Shown: positions 1 through 11,345 of the stretch, in pieces
How positions within the stretch are numbered: the stretch's first letter is position 1
Layout: each line of letters begins with the position of its first letter
NCBI RefSeq assembly: GCF_947179165.1
Contig: NC_077243.1
Span: forward strand, 6,008,001 to 6,072,000
Direction: 5' to 3'
DNA length: 64,000 nucleotides
Origin: Solanum dulcamara
Taxonomy: Eukaryota > Streptophyta > Magnoliopsida > Solanales > Solanaceae
Notes under the pieces: generated by a model
The model's input: the letters and a program-made list of their open reading frames with translations, nothing else
What the model was told of the DNA's origin: nothing
Database searches by the model: none
Translations under genes and position numbers: made by a program

Positions 1-164
1 GTAGATGTATGATGGCAAAGAGACTACCTTTATTTTACCTTAAACTCGCGAAAATATCACAAGTTCAAACAGCAATTAAAACAAAATTGAATCGAATACA
101 ATCTAGTATGGTTACATCGTAGTATAAACTATAGGAATCTCAAAACATCCTTAAATGGTTCAAT

Positions 165-843
165 TTAAAGAAAAGAAGCCAAGGCAATTGCGGATAGACT
201 GAGCACAAAACTGGCCATTATGGTCGTTGTGGACGAAGGAGACGGAGGAGGAGGAGTAATACCACCAGGAACGGAACCTGAAGGTCCATTGGCAGATGTT
301 GTAGGCGGGTTGGCTCCTGGAGTACCAGTGCTGCTGGAAACTGTAATTTCTAATTTCTGGCCATTTTGGCAGTGTGTGCCAAAAGTGCAAATATAGTAGT
401 GATCTCCGGTAGAGTTAAGAATCATATTTGCTGGTCCTGTCATTATGGCAGTCCCTATGGCATTGTTCGAATTGCAGCCATCGAACGAAGTTTTTTCTAC
501 TTGTAGTACGTCATGTCGGCCGGTCGGGAAATTGAACACTGTCAAAAATAAAATAAGAAACATATATTGTGACATGACAATTATCAGCTTAAGTTGAAGG
601 ATATCGATCTCAAAGGAAAATATAATGCAAATTGAGAAATTAATTAAGTGTATATATACCTAGAGTGTCGCCAACCCTGAATGTTTTTCCAGCAGCCCAA
701 TTTGTGTAAGCTGCTGCGCCATTGTTCGGTATGATCCAACCCATGTTGTCCCCGACCATATGCTCAGTTTGGGCGGCCGCGTCTTGCACAATACTTGACA
801 AGGCTAAAACACCAAACAGGATCATGTACAACATTTTGTCCAT
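165..843 (-). CDS. Stellacyanin-type phytocyanin (chimeric AGP), copy A
   Basis: Two exons, 843..660 and 538..165, joined by a GT-AG intron of 121 bp; the split codon becomes Val and restores the family motif VGDTLVFNF. The product is 185 aa. Residues 1-24 are a signal peptide ending in DAAA. The plastocyanin-like domain follows, with copper ligands His70 (GRHDV), Cys112 (YYIC), His117 (GTHC) and Gln122 (GQK); Cys83 and Cys118 are placed for the conserved disulphide. Gln in place of Met as axial ligand marks the stellacyanin subgroup. A Pro/Ser/Thr-rich stretch comes next, then a hydrophobic C-terminus (MASFVLSLSAIALASFL) typical of GPI-anchor signals. I infer a glycosylated blue copper protein on the outer face of the plasma membrane. 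Its physiological role is not known from sequence. It is a tandem paralogue of the gene at 4324-5023, with the same intron position and phase. Confidence 0.93.
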
Positions 844-962
844 GTCTTAACTTTTTGGAACTTTATTTTTGCAAGGGATACTATATGACACAACAGAGGA
901 AGTTGCTAATTGCTAGTTTGCTAGGGAAGGATGAGATGTCTATAGCTAACAATATGACTCTC

Positions 963-970
963 TATATATA
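963..970 (-). promoter_or_regulatory. Putative TATA box of phytocyanin copy A
   Basis: A TATATATA run lies about 120 bp upstream of the minus-strand ATG at 843. The same box sits at the same distance from copy B, inside a 5' flank conserved between the two copies (about 850-1130 versus 5030-5330). Confidence 0.5.
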
Positions 971-1130
971 AGGGAAGGGATTTTGAATTGGTCTAAATTC
1001 TCAACTTGCGTGGTGCTTGGTCTTGAATTTCAACTATAGCAAGAGTGGTGGGAAATCAAAGTAGGAATTTAATGTTGGTTGGACCATTGGAGCATCAAGA
1101 AAAAAATGAGCAGGAAATTAGAACCCGATG

Positions 1131-2196
1131 GAGAAAAATAGAAGGCGGGCTAATTCAACTCCCTATATAAACAAAATATAGTTAATGAAAGTCATTGGAC
1201 ATTTGACTTGAACCTTTCCTTTTACGATACGTGAGACTTGTAACTATTTCCTCCACTAAAATATGACTTACCAACAAAATTTAACCGAGGGCTGAAACAA
1301 AAAAAATATTTTTAAGTGTTCAAATTATTCAGTGTTCAACTATAATTTACTATAATTTGTGTTATATTCACCAACAAATACTGTTGTAAGAAAAATATTT
1401 ACAAAATGTGATATTTAACTTGTCTTGGTTTAAAATCTGTCAAGTAGTAGTGGAGCTTTAAATGTACGTTGACTCTAACTAGGATAGACAACTAGAAGTA
1501 TTGTGTATCTATTTCTCTTGTATCTTATTTATGCATTCTCTGTTTCTATACATTTAGTAGGAATAATTAGGCCGAGGCAAAATCAGCCTAGAGTTAACTG
1601 GTGTGTCCTTAATGACTTCACAAAAATTTGGATGGAATTAGACTCGCTGATCATTGTCGACAACTTCACATGATAAAGAATAGAATCATCAACAATTTAA
1701 AACTCTATATGATTATTGAGAACAAGTCTAAATTTATATATGATACAATTTGAATTTTAATAGAATTTGTTTTGTTCTCCAAGAAATGAATCAACTAATA
1801 TGCGACATATTAAACCTGCTGGAAGTATACCCCTGATGACCTTTACGTTAATAATCTTCTTGGACCTTCGGGGATACGGTGTAAAAATCAAAACTGTGGA
1901 ACTAAAAATCTTTTAAATATTTACTTCTTCCAGTAAGTTAGGTGTTTAATTTATACTACACCTAGCAATTTGACTTCAGTAATTAAATTTATCTCGGTTA
2001 AGTGATAAATGTGTATATGAATGACGATGTCTTTAATGAATTGGTTTGGTGTAATATGCGCAATTGATTTTTTACCCTGTTACGCCATGAATTTACTTTT
2101 AATGTGAAACACCTAAATTATTAGAGGCTTTAAAGCATGAAAATTTTAAATCGGGTCCGTGAGCCTTATACATATAACCCAGATTTTAACTTAATT
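1131..2196. other. Intergenic, no gene seen
   Basis: AT-rich DNA upstream of phytocyanin copy A and before the CACTA-like element. No ORF resembling a known family and no clear repeat structure were seen. Confidence 0.5.
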
Positions 2197-3896
2197 CACT
2201 ACTAGAAATTTAGCCTATGGCAACGCCACCAAAACCGTTGCAATAGATAAGAAATCCATTGCCATAGATCTATGGCAACGGTTTAGTGGTCCGTCACATC
2301 TGATTGCATTGCAATAGATCTACCGCAACGGTTTCGTTCGACGGTGGCGTACTGTTATAATAGGCTATCTATTGCAACAGTTTAATAACCGTTACAACAA
2401 CCTTATTTATAGCAACGGTTATTTTTGCTCAAATGGGACGGGTAAGAACCGTTGTTGTACTTATTTATGCAACATTTTTTGAAGCTATGGCAACATTTTG
2501 ACTTACCTATGGCAACGTTTTATATCTATTGCAACTGTTTTATTTAGGCAATATGAAACCGATTGCAACGGTTTGTACAAGCTATTGCAATACTTTACAA
2601 CAAGTTTTGGCAACGATTTATAAAAATTATGCACCCATATAATAATACATAACACACTAAAAATTATATACATCTCGAAAGGATATTATTAATCAATAAA
2701 AGTATACTCCAAAATACTCAACTACTAATATAAATGAATGTAAAATATTCTTAGCATACATGATTTTGTACATGTGCAAGATTCTAATTCTAAAACTCCC
2801 AAGACATTTGGAATTCCAACAACAATCAAACAATTCTATTGAAAAAGGTCTTCACTGATTTGGTTTCCTATTTATTCATCTTCTTCACCTACAAAAAAAG
2901 AGTGATTTAGAGAAATGTTAGTATCAGGCTATGTAAATATACAAATATAAATACCAAAGTATAAAAGATAGAGTTGGGGTTTTAGAATGAGGTCTACGAT
3001 TACACAATGCCTGGCCCAACGTATTGCAGATGATTTATCTGCCTTGAAATGCAGCAGTCAGTTATATCCAAAGTGCAACATTTTGATAACCTCAAAATGT
3101 CGACAATGCAATAGTAGTTCTAATATGTTTGAAGTACAACAACTATTTGACAAAAAATGCAGCAGCACAAAAGAGATCGACTCAATAGTGTTGCAGCTAT
3201 GTAGCAATAGTTTGCATCAGTATGCAGCCACAAATTGGCTCAAAATGCAACAGATATGGGCTCAAAAAATGTAGCAGCAAAGCAATAAGAGTTTGTGTCA
3301 ATATGTAGCAGTAAATCACTCCCAATGTGAGGTGTAATGGCCCCCAAAAAATAATGCAGTAGATCACGGCCAATATGCAACAACAAATGTCCTTGAAGAA
3401 GTATACAACAGTTCACCAAAATGTAGCAGGTAAGTTGCTCAAAATACAACAATCGTTTATCCTCAAATCTATCGAAAAACAACAATTACTTTGACCCTAA
3501 GTCAACCTGAATTGTCATAGTCGTTTGTCCTTAAAATGCAATAATATTTGATCAAATTGAAGCAATTGACAGCCGCAAAGTGCAGCAGCTGTTCCTCTTT
3601 CTTTTAAACAAAGGTAACAAATAATTTAAATAAAGTGCAACACTTTGAACTACAAAAAATATATAAAAGGGGAATTAAAAGCATTGTAGTAAATTAATTT
3701 TTTCAAAGAACTGTTGCCACAAAGGAGTCTATTGGAACGGATTCATATAGTGTTGCAACAAAGAATTTTATGGCAATGGGTATGTAGCTATTGCAACAAT
3801 TTTATTTTAAGTGTGCTAATAGGGTCGAAAATCTACCACAATGGTTATATAACCGTTGCTAGAAAACTTTTGCTGTAGGTCTACTTTCTAGTAGTA
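2197..3896. mobile_element. Non-autonomous CACTA (En/Spm-like) element
   Basis: The left end reads CACTACTAGAAA (2197-2208) and the right end TTTCTAGTAGTA (3885-3896), an inverted pair with one terminal mismatch. CACTA termini and dense subterminal repeats are the hallmark of the superfamily. About 400 bp inside the left end and 200 bp inside the right end carry many copies, in both orientations, of a motif like CTATTGCAACGGTTT. The middle (about 2990-3600) is made of degenerate TGCAACA/TGCAGCA units. There is no transposase ORF; the 95-codon reading frame at 2987-3274 is only the repeat read through. I could not find a matching 3-bp target duplication, so the insertion is old or one end has eroded. 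Confidence 0.75.
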
Positions 3897-4323
3897 CTAT
3901 TAAAGATGAACTTATTTAATTTGTATCACTGGAACGAGGTAAAGCTATCATCTTTACATGCTTGGTAGGAATTACTGCAGAATATCATTATTTATATTGG
4001 ATCGACAAATAATTAATGGTAAAACTGTATTGTGGAATATTATACCTTAATTGTTATTTATAGATTATTTATTCGATACTAAAATGGACATATATAAACA
4101 GGGGACATGCCTACCGTACCAATATAAACTGCACTGATGATGATTGCAAAAACATTACCATAACTTTACTGAAACTCGTAAAATATCACTAAGACAATCA
4201 ATAACTAAAACAAAACTCAATCCAATACAAACTGGTAAACCAAAAAAAATAAAATCCATCACAAGATTATTTTAATTGTAGTATAAACTAGGAAGCTCAA
4301 AATTAAACCGCAAATTGCCCAAT
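3897..4323. other. Intergenic, 3' flank of phytocyanin copy B
   Basis: About 430 bp between the CACTA-like element and the stop codon of copy B. The part nearest the gene resembles the 3' flank of copy A (1-164) and probably holds the 3' UTR. Nothing else was seen. Confidence 0.4.
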
Positions 4324-5023
4324 TTAAAGAAAAGTGGCCAAGACAATGGAGGATAGACTGAGTACAAAACTGGCCAACACGGTTGTTGAGGACGAAGGAG
4401 AAGGAGGAGCAGGACCACCGGGAACAGAATTTGATGGTCCAGCAGCAGATGGTGTAGGTGCACAAGCTTCTGGTTGTCTGGAAGAGGATGGTGAAGGCAC
4501 AATTGGATTGCTCGGGTTAGGCGGATTGGCTCCTGGAGGACTAGTGCGGCTGGAAACTGTAATAGCCAATTTCTGGCCATTTAGGCAGTGGGTACCAAAA
4601 GTGCAAATATAGTAGTGATCTCCTGTAGAGTTGAGAATCATATTTGCTGGTCCTGTCATTATGGCATTCCCTATGGCATTGTTCGAATTGCATCCATCGA
4701 ACGAAGTTTTTTCTACTTGCAACACGTCATGTCGGTCGGTCGTGAAATTGAATACTGTAATATGGTTAAACACTTTAGTTTAAATTAAGCTGGGGATAAC
4801 TTAAATGAAAATAGAATGAGAAATTAAGCATATATATACCTAGAGTGTCTCCAACCCTGAATGTTTTCCCAGCAGCCCAATTTGTGTAAGCTGCTGCGCC
4901 ATCGTTCGGTATGATCCAACCCATGTTGTCCCCGACCACATGCACCGTTTGGGCTGTTGCGTCTTGCATCATACTTGCAACGGCTAAAACACCAAAGAAG
5001 ATCATGCCCAGCATTTTGTCCAT
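4324..5023 (-). CDS. Stellacyanin-type phytocyanin (chimeric AGP), copy B
   Basis: Two exons, 5023..4840 and 4754..4324, with an 85-bp GT-AG intron at the same phase-1 position as copy A; the product is 204 aa. The signal peptide ends near DATA. The cupredoxin domain keeps His (DRHDV), Cys (YYIC), His (GTHC) and Gln (GQK) ligands and the FDGC/THC disulphide cysteines, so copper binding should be intact. Copy B differs mainly in a longer Pro/Ser linker, which includes one extra Cys (PEACAPT), before the hydrophobic GPI-type tail (VLASFVLSLSSIVLATFL). It is a tandem duplicate of copy A: the upstream 250-300 bp, with TATA box and flank, are also similar. Extracellular GPI-anchored location is inferred. 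The two copies may differ in expression or glycosylation; sequence does not show which. Confidence 0.93.
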
Positions 5024-5140
5024 GTCTTTTCCTTTTTGGTAACTTTCAATCTTATGGAAGGAATTTCTTATATATCACAATTGATAATTGCAACTTTGCT
5101 AGAGAAGGATGAGATGCCTAAAGAGAGCAATATGGTTTTA

Positions 5141-5150
5141 TATATATATA
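5141..5150 (-). promoter_or_regulatory. Putative TATA box of phytocyanin copy B
   Basis: TATATATATA lies about 120 bp upstream of the ATG at 5023. It is followed by the flank GGGGAAGGGATTTTGAATTG, which is nearly the same as the copy A flank. Confidence 0.5.
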
Positions 5151-5330
5151 GGGGAAGGGATTTTGAATTGGTCTAAACTCATAAGTTGCATGGTGCTGGG
5201 TCTTGAATCTTCTATTATAGCAAGAGCGGTGGGAAATCAAAGTAGGAATTTAATGATGGTTGGACCATTGGTAAACTAACAAGAAATGAGCTAGAAAGAA
5301 GAACCCGAAAGAGATGTTGGAAAATGGGGC

Positions 5331-6139
5331 TAATTCCACTCCCAAAATAATCAAATGGCAATTAGTAAATGGACACTTAGATTAAGACGGTTGGACCTTT
5401 CTAATTACGGTATATGGACTTCACATAGTTTTGCCATACGATTAACGATATACGAAGTTGATGTGCAACCGGCAAGTAAAGTTCCTCCATTATCTGAAAT
5501 ATTATTGCATCTTACTTCCTCAACCTTTAAAAAACTATATTTTTCATAGTTTTAATCCCGTGAGAATTTTTGTCTCAACTACTACACTTTGTTATTATAC
5601 AAGCAAATCATGAATCCATCATACAAAATAGCAATCGACTAAACAAGTTCCGATCCATTAAAGTCCTCCAAACAACGTTCACTGACCCAATTTTGCAAAT
5701 ATATATAGCTTCTAGAATTCCAATCTCCAAGTTTACACGTTTTCGTCTTAATTAACTGTAAGTCCAAGATTTTTAATACTTTTCTCCAAAAACTTTTTAT
5801 TGCAGGTAATGAAATTATGCAAGAAATTTTTTGTTGATAGTCACATGAACTGCACATGTTTTTATAGAATTCCTTAGTTTTTTGACAATATCAAACAGAA
5901 ATGAAAATTGCTGAATTTTCAAATATTTGGGGAATGTTTTGTGCCGGAAAAGATATTTTAAGAATTTAGTTTAAATTTGAGGTATAGTTTAAGGATGTTT
6001 TTTTGCCAAAAACCTCTTAGTTTTAATTAGCTGTTAGTTCTAACCATCTGAACTCGTAGTCTCTCAACGAGCTCTCCCGTGTGATACGCGATTTCAGATT
6101 ATTTTAGGAAGACTTCACGTTTCTACGTTGGGCGCAAAT
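5331..6139. other. Intergenic, no gene seen
   Basis: AT-rich DNA between phytocyanin copy B and a possible LTR fragment. The short reading frames at 5355-5857 have no family features. Confidence 0.4.
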
Positions 6140-6460
6140 CTCCTTTCCTCATTTTCATCTTAGGCAACATATTGAAGCTAGTGATGTGAGAGGAAGTTAT
6201 AACTTAACCAGTATCAGTTAAGAGTAGATTAGTTACTGTTTTTTATTAGAGCAAGTAACGTGTGACTTAGGCAGTTATTGATAGGATCTATTTTTGTATA
6301 TATACACAGTGCAAATGTACAGATTGAGATAGAAGATTCATATGGAATGAAAATTCCTCCGCATACAGTTTCTATAGCAAAATTCTATTTCTTCATTCTT
6401 TGAGCTTCAAATATCTTCAGCTCTAAATCCATGGCTTTACCCATGGTTGCTGGATTTGAC
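6140..6460 (+). mobile_element. Possible Ty1-copia LTR fragment
   Basis: The stretch has the look of a copia LTR: a TATATATACACAG promoter-like core near 6300, a U5-like tail rich in TTCTTTGAGCTTC, and an end in CTCTAAATCCA followed directly by a TGG. No matching partner LTR, internal coding region or target duplication was found, so this is a weak call based on style rather than a measured match. Confidence 0.3.
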
Positions 6461-6866
6461 ACAACACCACACTTTTAACAAGAGACGAATGGCAACATAT
6501 GCCGAAGCACCCTAAAAGTTAGTACGAAGACACTCCGTTATATAAGATATTTTGAATTTGAGCAGTCCCAATAAACAAGAAATGAACAAAATAAACCAAC
6601 ATACGAACTCCACAATAAACAAGAAATGAACAAAATAAACTTACATACGAACTCCACAATAAACAAGTCACCATTTATGTTAGTAAGATACTAGAAGACC
6701 ACAATACATCACAAAGTACAGATCACAGATGCACTGTCACAAAAAGATCAGGAAAGTTGATCTGCAGAAAAGCTGATTCCTAAACACCTAAACATACTAT
6801 TATAATCGTCCAATTACGGATTAAACATGCATTGGGCGAAGGTCTAATTTATTTTAGATGCTACAC

Positions 6867-9014
6867 TCAGCAACTTATGGTAGCAGCAGATTGATGTTGT
6901 GGGGTATGTGCGCGCTCTGGCTGGTTAATCTTGCCATTATCCATCACCAGACCAGCCCTGTTCTTATTTTCCTCTTCTTCCAGTGACCTATGCTCTTCAC
7001 GGAAACCACTAGTTTCTCCGACAAATGCAGAGTGCTGAATGTTGTACGTCTCCCCTCCTGCGACATTTCCTTCTGGTGTGACCTTATCTGGAATGTCGTG
7101 ATTCATATCATCAGCTGCACCGCTATCTTTATCAATCTGGGATTCTAGATTTTCCCCGTATCCCTGTTTCTCCCCGACTTCTGCTCCTGCTTCAGCAGCA
7201 TTTGTTTCTTCAATTACAGTATTTACAAACACTCCCTTGAAACAGTCCTTGTCCATGGAATCATTCCAGAAGTTGGCATCAATTGTGATAGTCTCCTCTG
7301 TAACATTTTCAGCCATTTTACCTCCACCCACAACCTGAGTGTCATCGCTGGCCTCAGTTCGCCTCTCTGAAACCTCTCTACCGGACATTTCCTCTTTTTT
7401 ATGCTCCGTATTTTCCTTATTAGCCCCCATCTTGTCCTCCTTGTCCTTCATTTCAACTTCTGCTCCAGTCTCCTCAGCCTCATATTTCGGCATCTGTGAA
7501 CCCTCTCCAACAGAGAATTCCTCTTCTTTCTTGTGCCCTGTGTCCGCCATTTCATCTTTTACTACATTCTCCTCCTCCTCCAAGCCTTCCTTTTCTTCTA
7601 TGGCAGATTCCATGTCTTTCTTGTCTGTGTTTTCCTTCTCGACATTTGCAACATCCATTTCCATACCTTTTTTTGTAGCTGAAGAAGTACGACGTCGTTT
7701 CTTTGTCGGCTCAAGCACTGCCGGAGGTGGCATTGCGTTAACCTTCTGACTGATCCGTGCTGATCTCCTCGGAGCCTCACCAGTAGTCCAATCAAATTCA
7801 GATATACGAGGATCTCCATCATGTGTTTTCAAGTACTTCTCCAACTGGCTTCGATTCCTTATCTCCTCGCCTGTTGGTGCAACAAATACAACCTCATTCT
7901 TCTTTTCTCTAACCCCTTTTTTCGGCATGAGCTGAAAATTAACATATAAGATCCAACAATGCTTCGCAAGAAATGCTTAACAATCAGGGAGCTTTGAAAT
8001 ACTGATACTCTCAAACAAGCTTGAGTAGCAAGTGACACTGAACTCTTCGCTCATCAATAACGATATCGGAAACATGGATACAGAAATCTAGCTCGTGAAC
8101 AGAATAATTAAACACAGCACAAAGTAGACACCGAAAAGAAAGAGAGATAGAACTATTTAATTACTTCTCATTTTGGTACCTCAGGATTCCGTCCGAACTA
8201 TTGACATGGCATATGGTTGTCACTTGTCAAGTGTTGAAGCATTATATAAATAATCTTATTTAGATTTCCAGCTTAGTCAACAGAAGCTGTATTATTCATA
8301 TTGTAATTATTGTATTGTTTGTTTACTAATTATTTCTGAATAAAATTTAGATGGGAGAAAGCCTGCCCTTTACTCTTCTTTTAGAACTAATATATTGTTC
8401 AGGAACAATAGAAAGATTAGAATATAGATCTTCCTATACCATATTCCACAATATTGTCATCCTTAGACCTTAGTTCATGGTGGTAAACTTGTTGTGACTA
8501 GAAAACTGGAATTTCTGCAAGGATATAAGATTTCTTGCCCAAAATGATGGTTTTAAGATTTCTTTTTGCAACAATAGAAATCAGCTTCTGCTACACAACC
8601 AAAAACTTTACTTTGTTGGCTTAATATTGCTTGTTAAACAGATCACCAACTATCTCTCTCCCAAAGACCCTCCAATCAGCAACAAGAGAAAACTCACTTA
8701 AATCTGATAAGCAAGAAATAAATCGAGGGTACAAAGTAGCAGAAATTACTCGACTAGTAACTGAAATGAAGGGAAAATAGACAAAAATAATCAATTGAAA
8801 GCCATCAGAAACAAATTGAGTGGAAATACAAAATAGTAGTGTAGCATATTCAAGACAAGCAAAAGAGTAGCAATCATAATCTCAGTGAGCAACCAACATA
8901 GCCTGCTAGAGCAAAAGGAACAACACTAGAAATATTGGTAAAGAAAGAAAATACCAGTTTCTTCCAAGACGGAGGCGCAGGAAGCTCAACCAGAGAAATA
9001 TTCTGCTCCTCCAT
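6867..9014 (-). CDS. Methyl-CpG-binding domain protein, MBD10/11-like
   Basis: Two exons: a 60-nt first exon 9014..8955, starting [20 protein letters not shown], and 7931..6867, joined in phase 0 by an intron of about 1 kb with GT-AG ends. The product is 374 aa. Residues about 9-75 form a plant [12 protein letters not shown], then [11 protein letters not shown] and [16 protein letters not shown]. The remaining 290 residues are acidic, rich in Glu/Asp/Lys and low in complexity, and probably disordered, apart from a basic KKRRR patch near residue 100 that could serve as a nuclear signal. This architecture (N-terminal MBD plus long acidic tail) is that of Arabidopsis MBD10/MBD11, chromatin proteins linked to gene and rDNA silencing; that role is family knowledge, not shown here. 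The ATG in exon 2 (7928) would cut the domain, so the upstream exon is needed. The start at 9014 is the natural one. Confidence 0.9.
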
Positions 9015-10059
9015 ATTATTCTCTCCTCCAAATATCAAAACTCAAAAACTACACTTACTCTGTTTCAGCCAAACTTAGCTCTGTTTTTTGCATCAGTAAA
9101 TGAAAAGAAGTTTGTTTGGATATATACTTAAAAGCCACCCGAACTCATACAAAGCCGCCTCAAACACGCAACGAATTTATCACACGTGGCACTCCAGGAC
9201 CTTTTATCACCTCCGCAATTAACTTAATTTATTACAAGTGTAAATATCAACGGATAGGATTTGTCCAATAAAGGCCGTAATGGGATAGGGTAACTATTGT
9301 CCTTTTCAGGTTGGACACGTGGTGTCTGGTGGGTGAATGAAAGGACGTGCGAGATTGATGAGCAAACATCTCGTGCCACGGCGTGTTGTGTTTATGTGGA
9401 TAACGTTCCCCAAAACGCCCTATTAACTCAATTTAGACATGGGATTTTGAATCCGGTATCGCAAGTCATCTTTCTTACGCAATCTCCTTTTATATATTAA
9501 AAACTAGGAAAATATCTGTTAGAATTGATAAAAAATTAATTGATTACATAGTCATTAAATTGTTCGATTGCATCATTATCTTTGAGGGTGATTGTACTAT
9601 AAAAAATATTTCGAAAATATGATGCATAATAAAATTTATCAAATTTAACATCTATTTAATAATCGATAATACATTCATAATTAATAAGTTAAAGTATATT
9701 CTCTAATAAAAAATTCTTTCATCTCTATTATATTGAAGGGGGATTTGATAGTATGTCTAGATGACCCGCGTACTTTTTGTTGGAATACTAATGAGATTGA
9801 ACTTTTATACTTTTCGTAAATGTGTGTGAAATATTTTGCTATGTAAAATAAAAGTAAAATAAATTTTTAATTGTATGATTTTAAGATGTCATAAATCTGT
9901 ACATTAAATAATTAAGAGTTATGAATATTACTAATATTAATTAAGAGTAAATTTATATAATTAAAAAGGTATGAGTTAAGAAAATGAATTTACAAAATAA
10001 AATAATTGAAGAAATGAGAGAAAAAGTTAAAAAAGGAAAAATAAATACTTTTTCTTTAT
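9015..10059. other. Intergenic, promoter side of MBD gene
   Basis: Holds the MBD upstream region and then very AT-rich DNA. The 67-codon frame at 9297-9500 has no family features and is probably chance. Confidence 0.4.
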
Positions 10060-11127
10060 TATAGAAAGGTATCACATTATATATAATAAAGAAGATATAT
10101 TATTGGGAGGTCAAAAATTGAGTAATTGTGTGTAAAGACTTTTTGAGATATTAAAAACAAAATCAAAATAATTAAATAAAGGAAAAACTGGTCATATATA
10201 TAATATATTTTTAAAATATTAAAAATTATGAAGATTGGAGGTGAAAGAATATGTAAATGCACATTATATCTAATATGGTCTATCATAATATAATAGTAGG
10301 TAAAAAGCTGAGAAATTGAATGTAAAAAGATATTAAAAATAAAATATATAAGTAAATAAAGAAAAAGTCTTCTTATCTCCCTTTAGCATATTATTACAAC
10401 ACACTAATAAAATTGATTAAGAATTATGAAGGTGGAAGATGAAAGAATACATGAATGCATATTAAGATATCTAAAAAAGAAAGAAAAAGTCTTCTTATCT
10501 CTCAATTTTTAGCACATTATTACTACACATTAATTAAATTGATTAAGAATTATGAAGGTGGAATGTGGAAGAATACATGAATGCATATTAAGATATTAAT
10601 AAAGAAATGTCATTATAGTAAAAGATGAAAAGTTGATGAATTGAATAAATAATTTTTGAACTATTAAAAATAAAGTAAATAGATAAATAAAGATAAAATG
10701 ATCAAAAAAAAAAGAGAAAAATGATAAATAATTTTGTAGGCCGTACAAAGGTGCCTCACTACCTTTTATACATCTATTATCTATATATATATATATAGTC
10801 TAGCCCAAAGAAAAGCAAATGACATAAAATAAGATGTCATCTCATGTCCTCTTTAAATGGGGCACGGAGGCTAAAAGAAAAAGTAAGGTAAGAAGGGCAC
10901 TCCTTAAACCGCTTTATGATTGAAGATGGAGGTGAGGGAAGACAGAAGGAATAGCATAATGAGTAACCTCTTGCAGCATTTTTCTTGTATTAGTATGAAA
11001 TAAGACTAGAAATAGAGAATTTCTTTTAGTTAAGATAAAGATTAATGGACAGAAAGATTCATGGGTCGAAGCGAAAGGAGCTCAGCTCAGGGCCTGTGTA
11101 CCTTGTTTCCAAGATCCAGTGGATAGC

Positions 11128-11172
<45 letters not shown>

Positions 11173-11345
11173 TTAAAATTTATGAAGATTGGAGGTGTAA
11201 ATGCACATTTTAAATAAAAAAGATATATTATAATGGGAGGTAAAAAAGTTGAGTAATTGAATGTAATTTTTTTTTGAGATATTGAAAATAAAATAAATAA
11301 TTAAATGAAGGAAAAAATAGTCAATAAATAAATAAATATGAATGA
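10060..11345. repeat. Decayed direct-repeat cluster
   Basis: Several related AT-rich modules recur here. Two 122-bp tandem copies start at 10361 and 10483 (opening GAAAAAGTCTTCTTATCTC and closing near GAATGCATATTAAGATAT). A second module, opening TAATGGGAGGT and passing through TTGAGTAATTG, occurs near 10100 and 11230. A third, GATAAATAA...GGTGCC/GTCAC...ACCTT, occurs near 10728, 11330 and again near 12320. A (TA)n run lies at about 11132-11167. There is no coding potential. The cluster may be remnants of one non-autonomous element family. Confidence 0.55.
11132..11167. repeat. (TA)n microsatellite
   Basis: About 18 perfect TA units. Shorter TA runs of the same kind occur near 12368, 15738, 45866, 46018, 48668 and 55460. 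Confidence 0.95.

Noticed and set aside
2987..3274. A 95-codon plus-strand reading frame in the CACTA-like element
   Set aside because: It is a read-through of degenerate TGCAACA/TGCAGCA repeats with no domain features.
7339..7749. A Ser-rich plus-strand frame
   Set aside because: It is the complement of the Glu/Lys-rich tail of the MBD protein.
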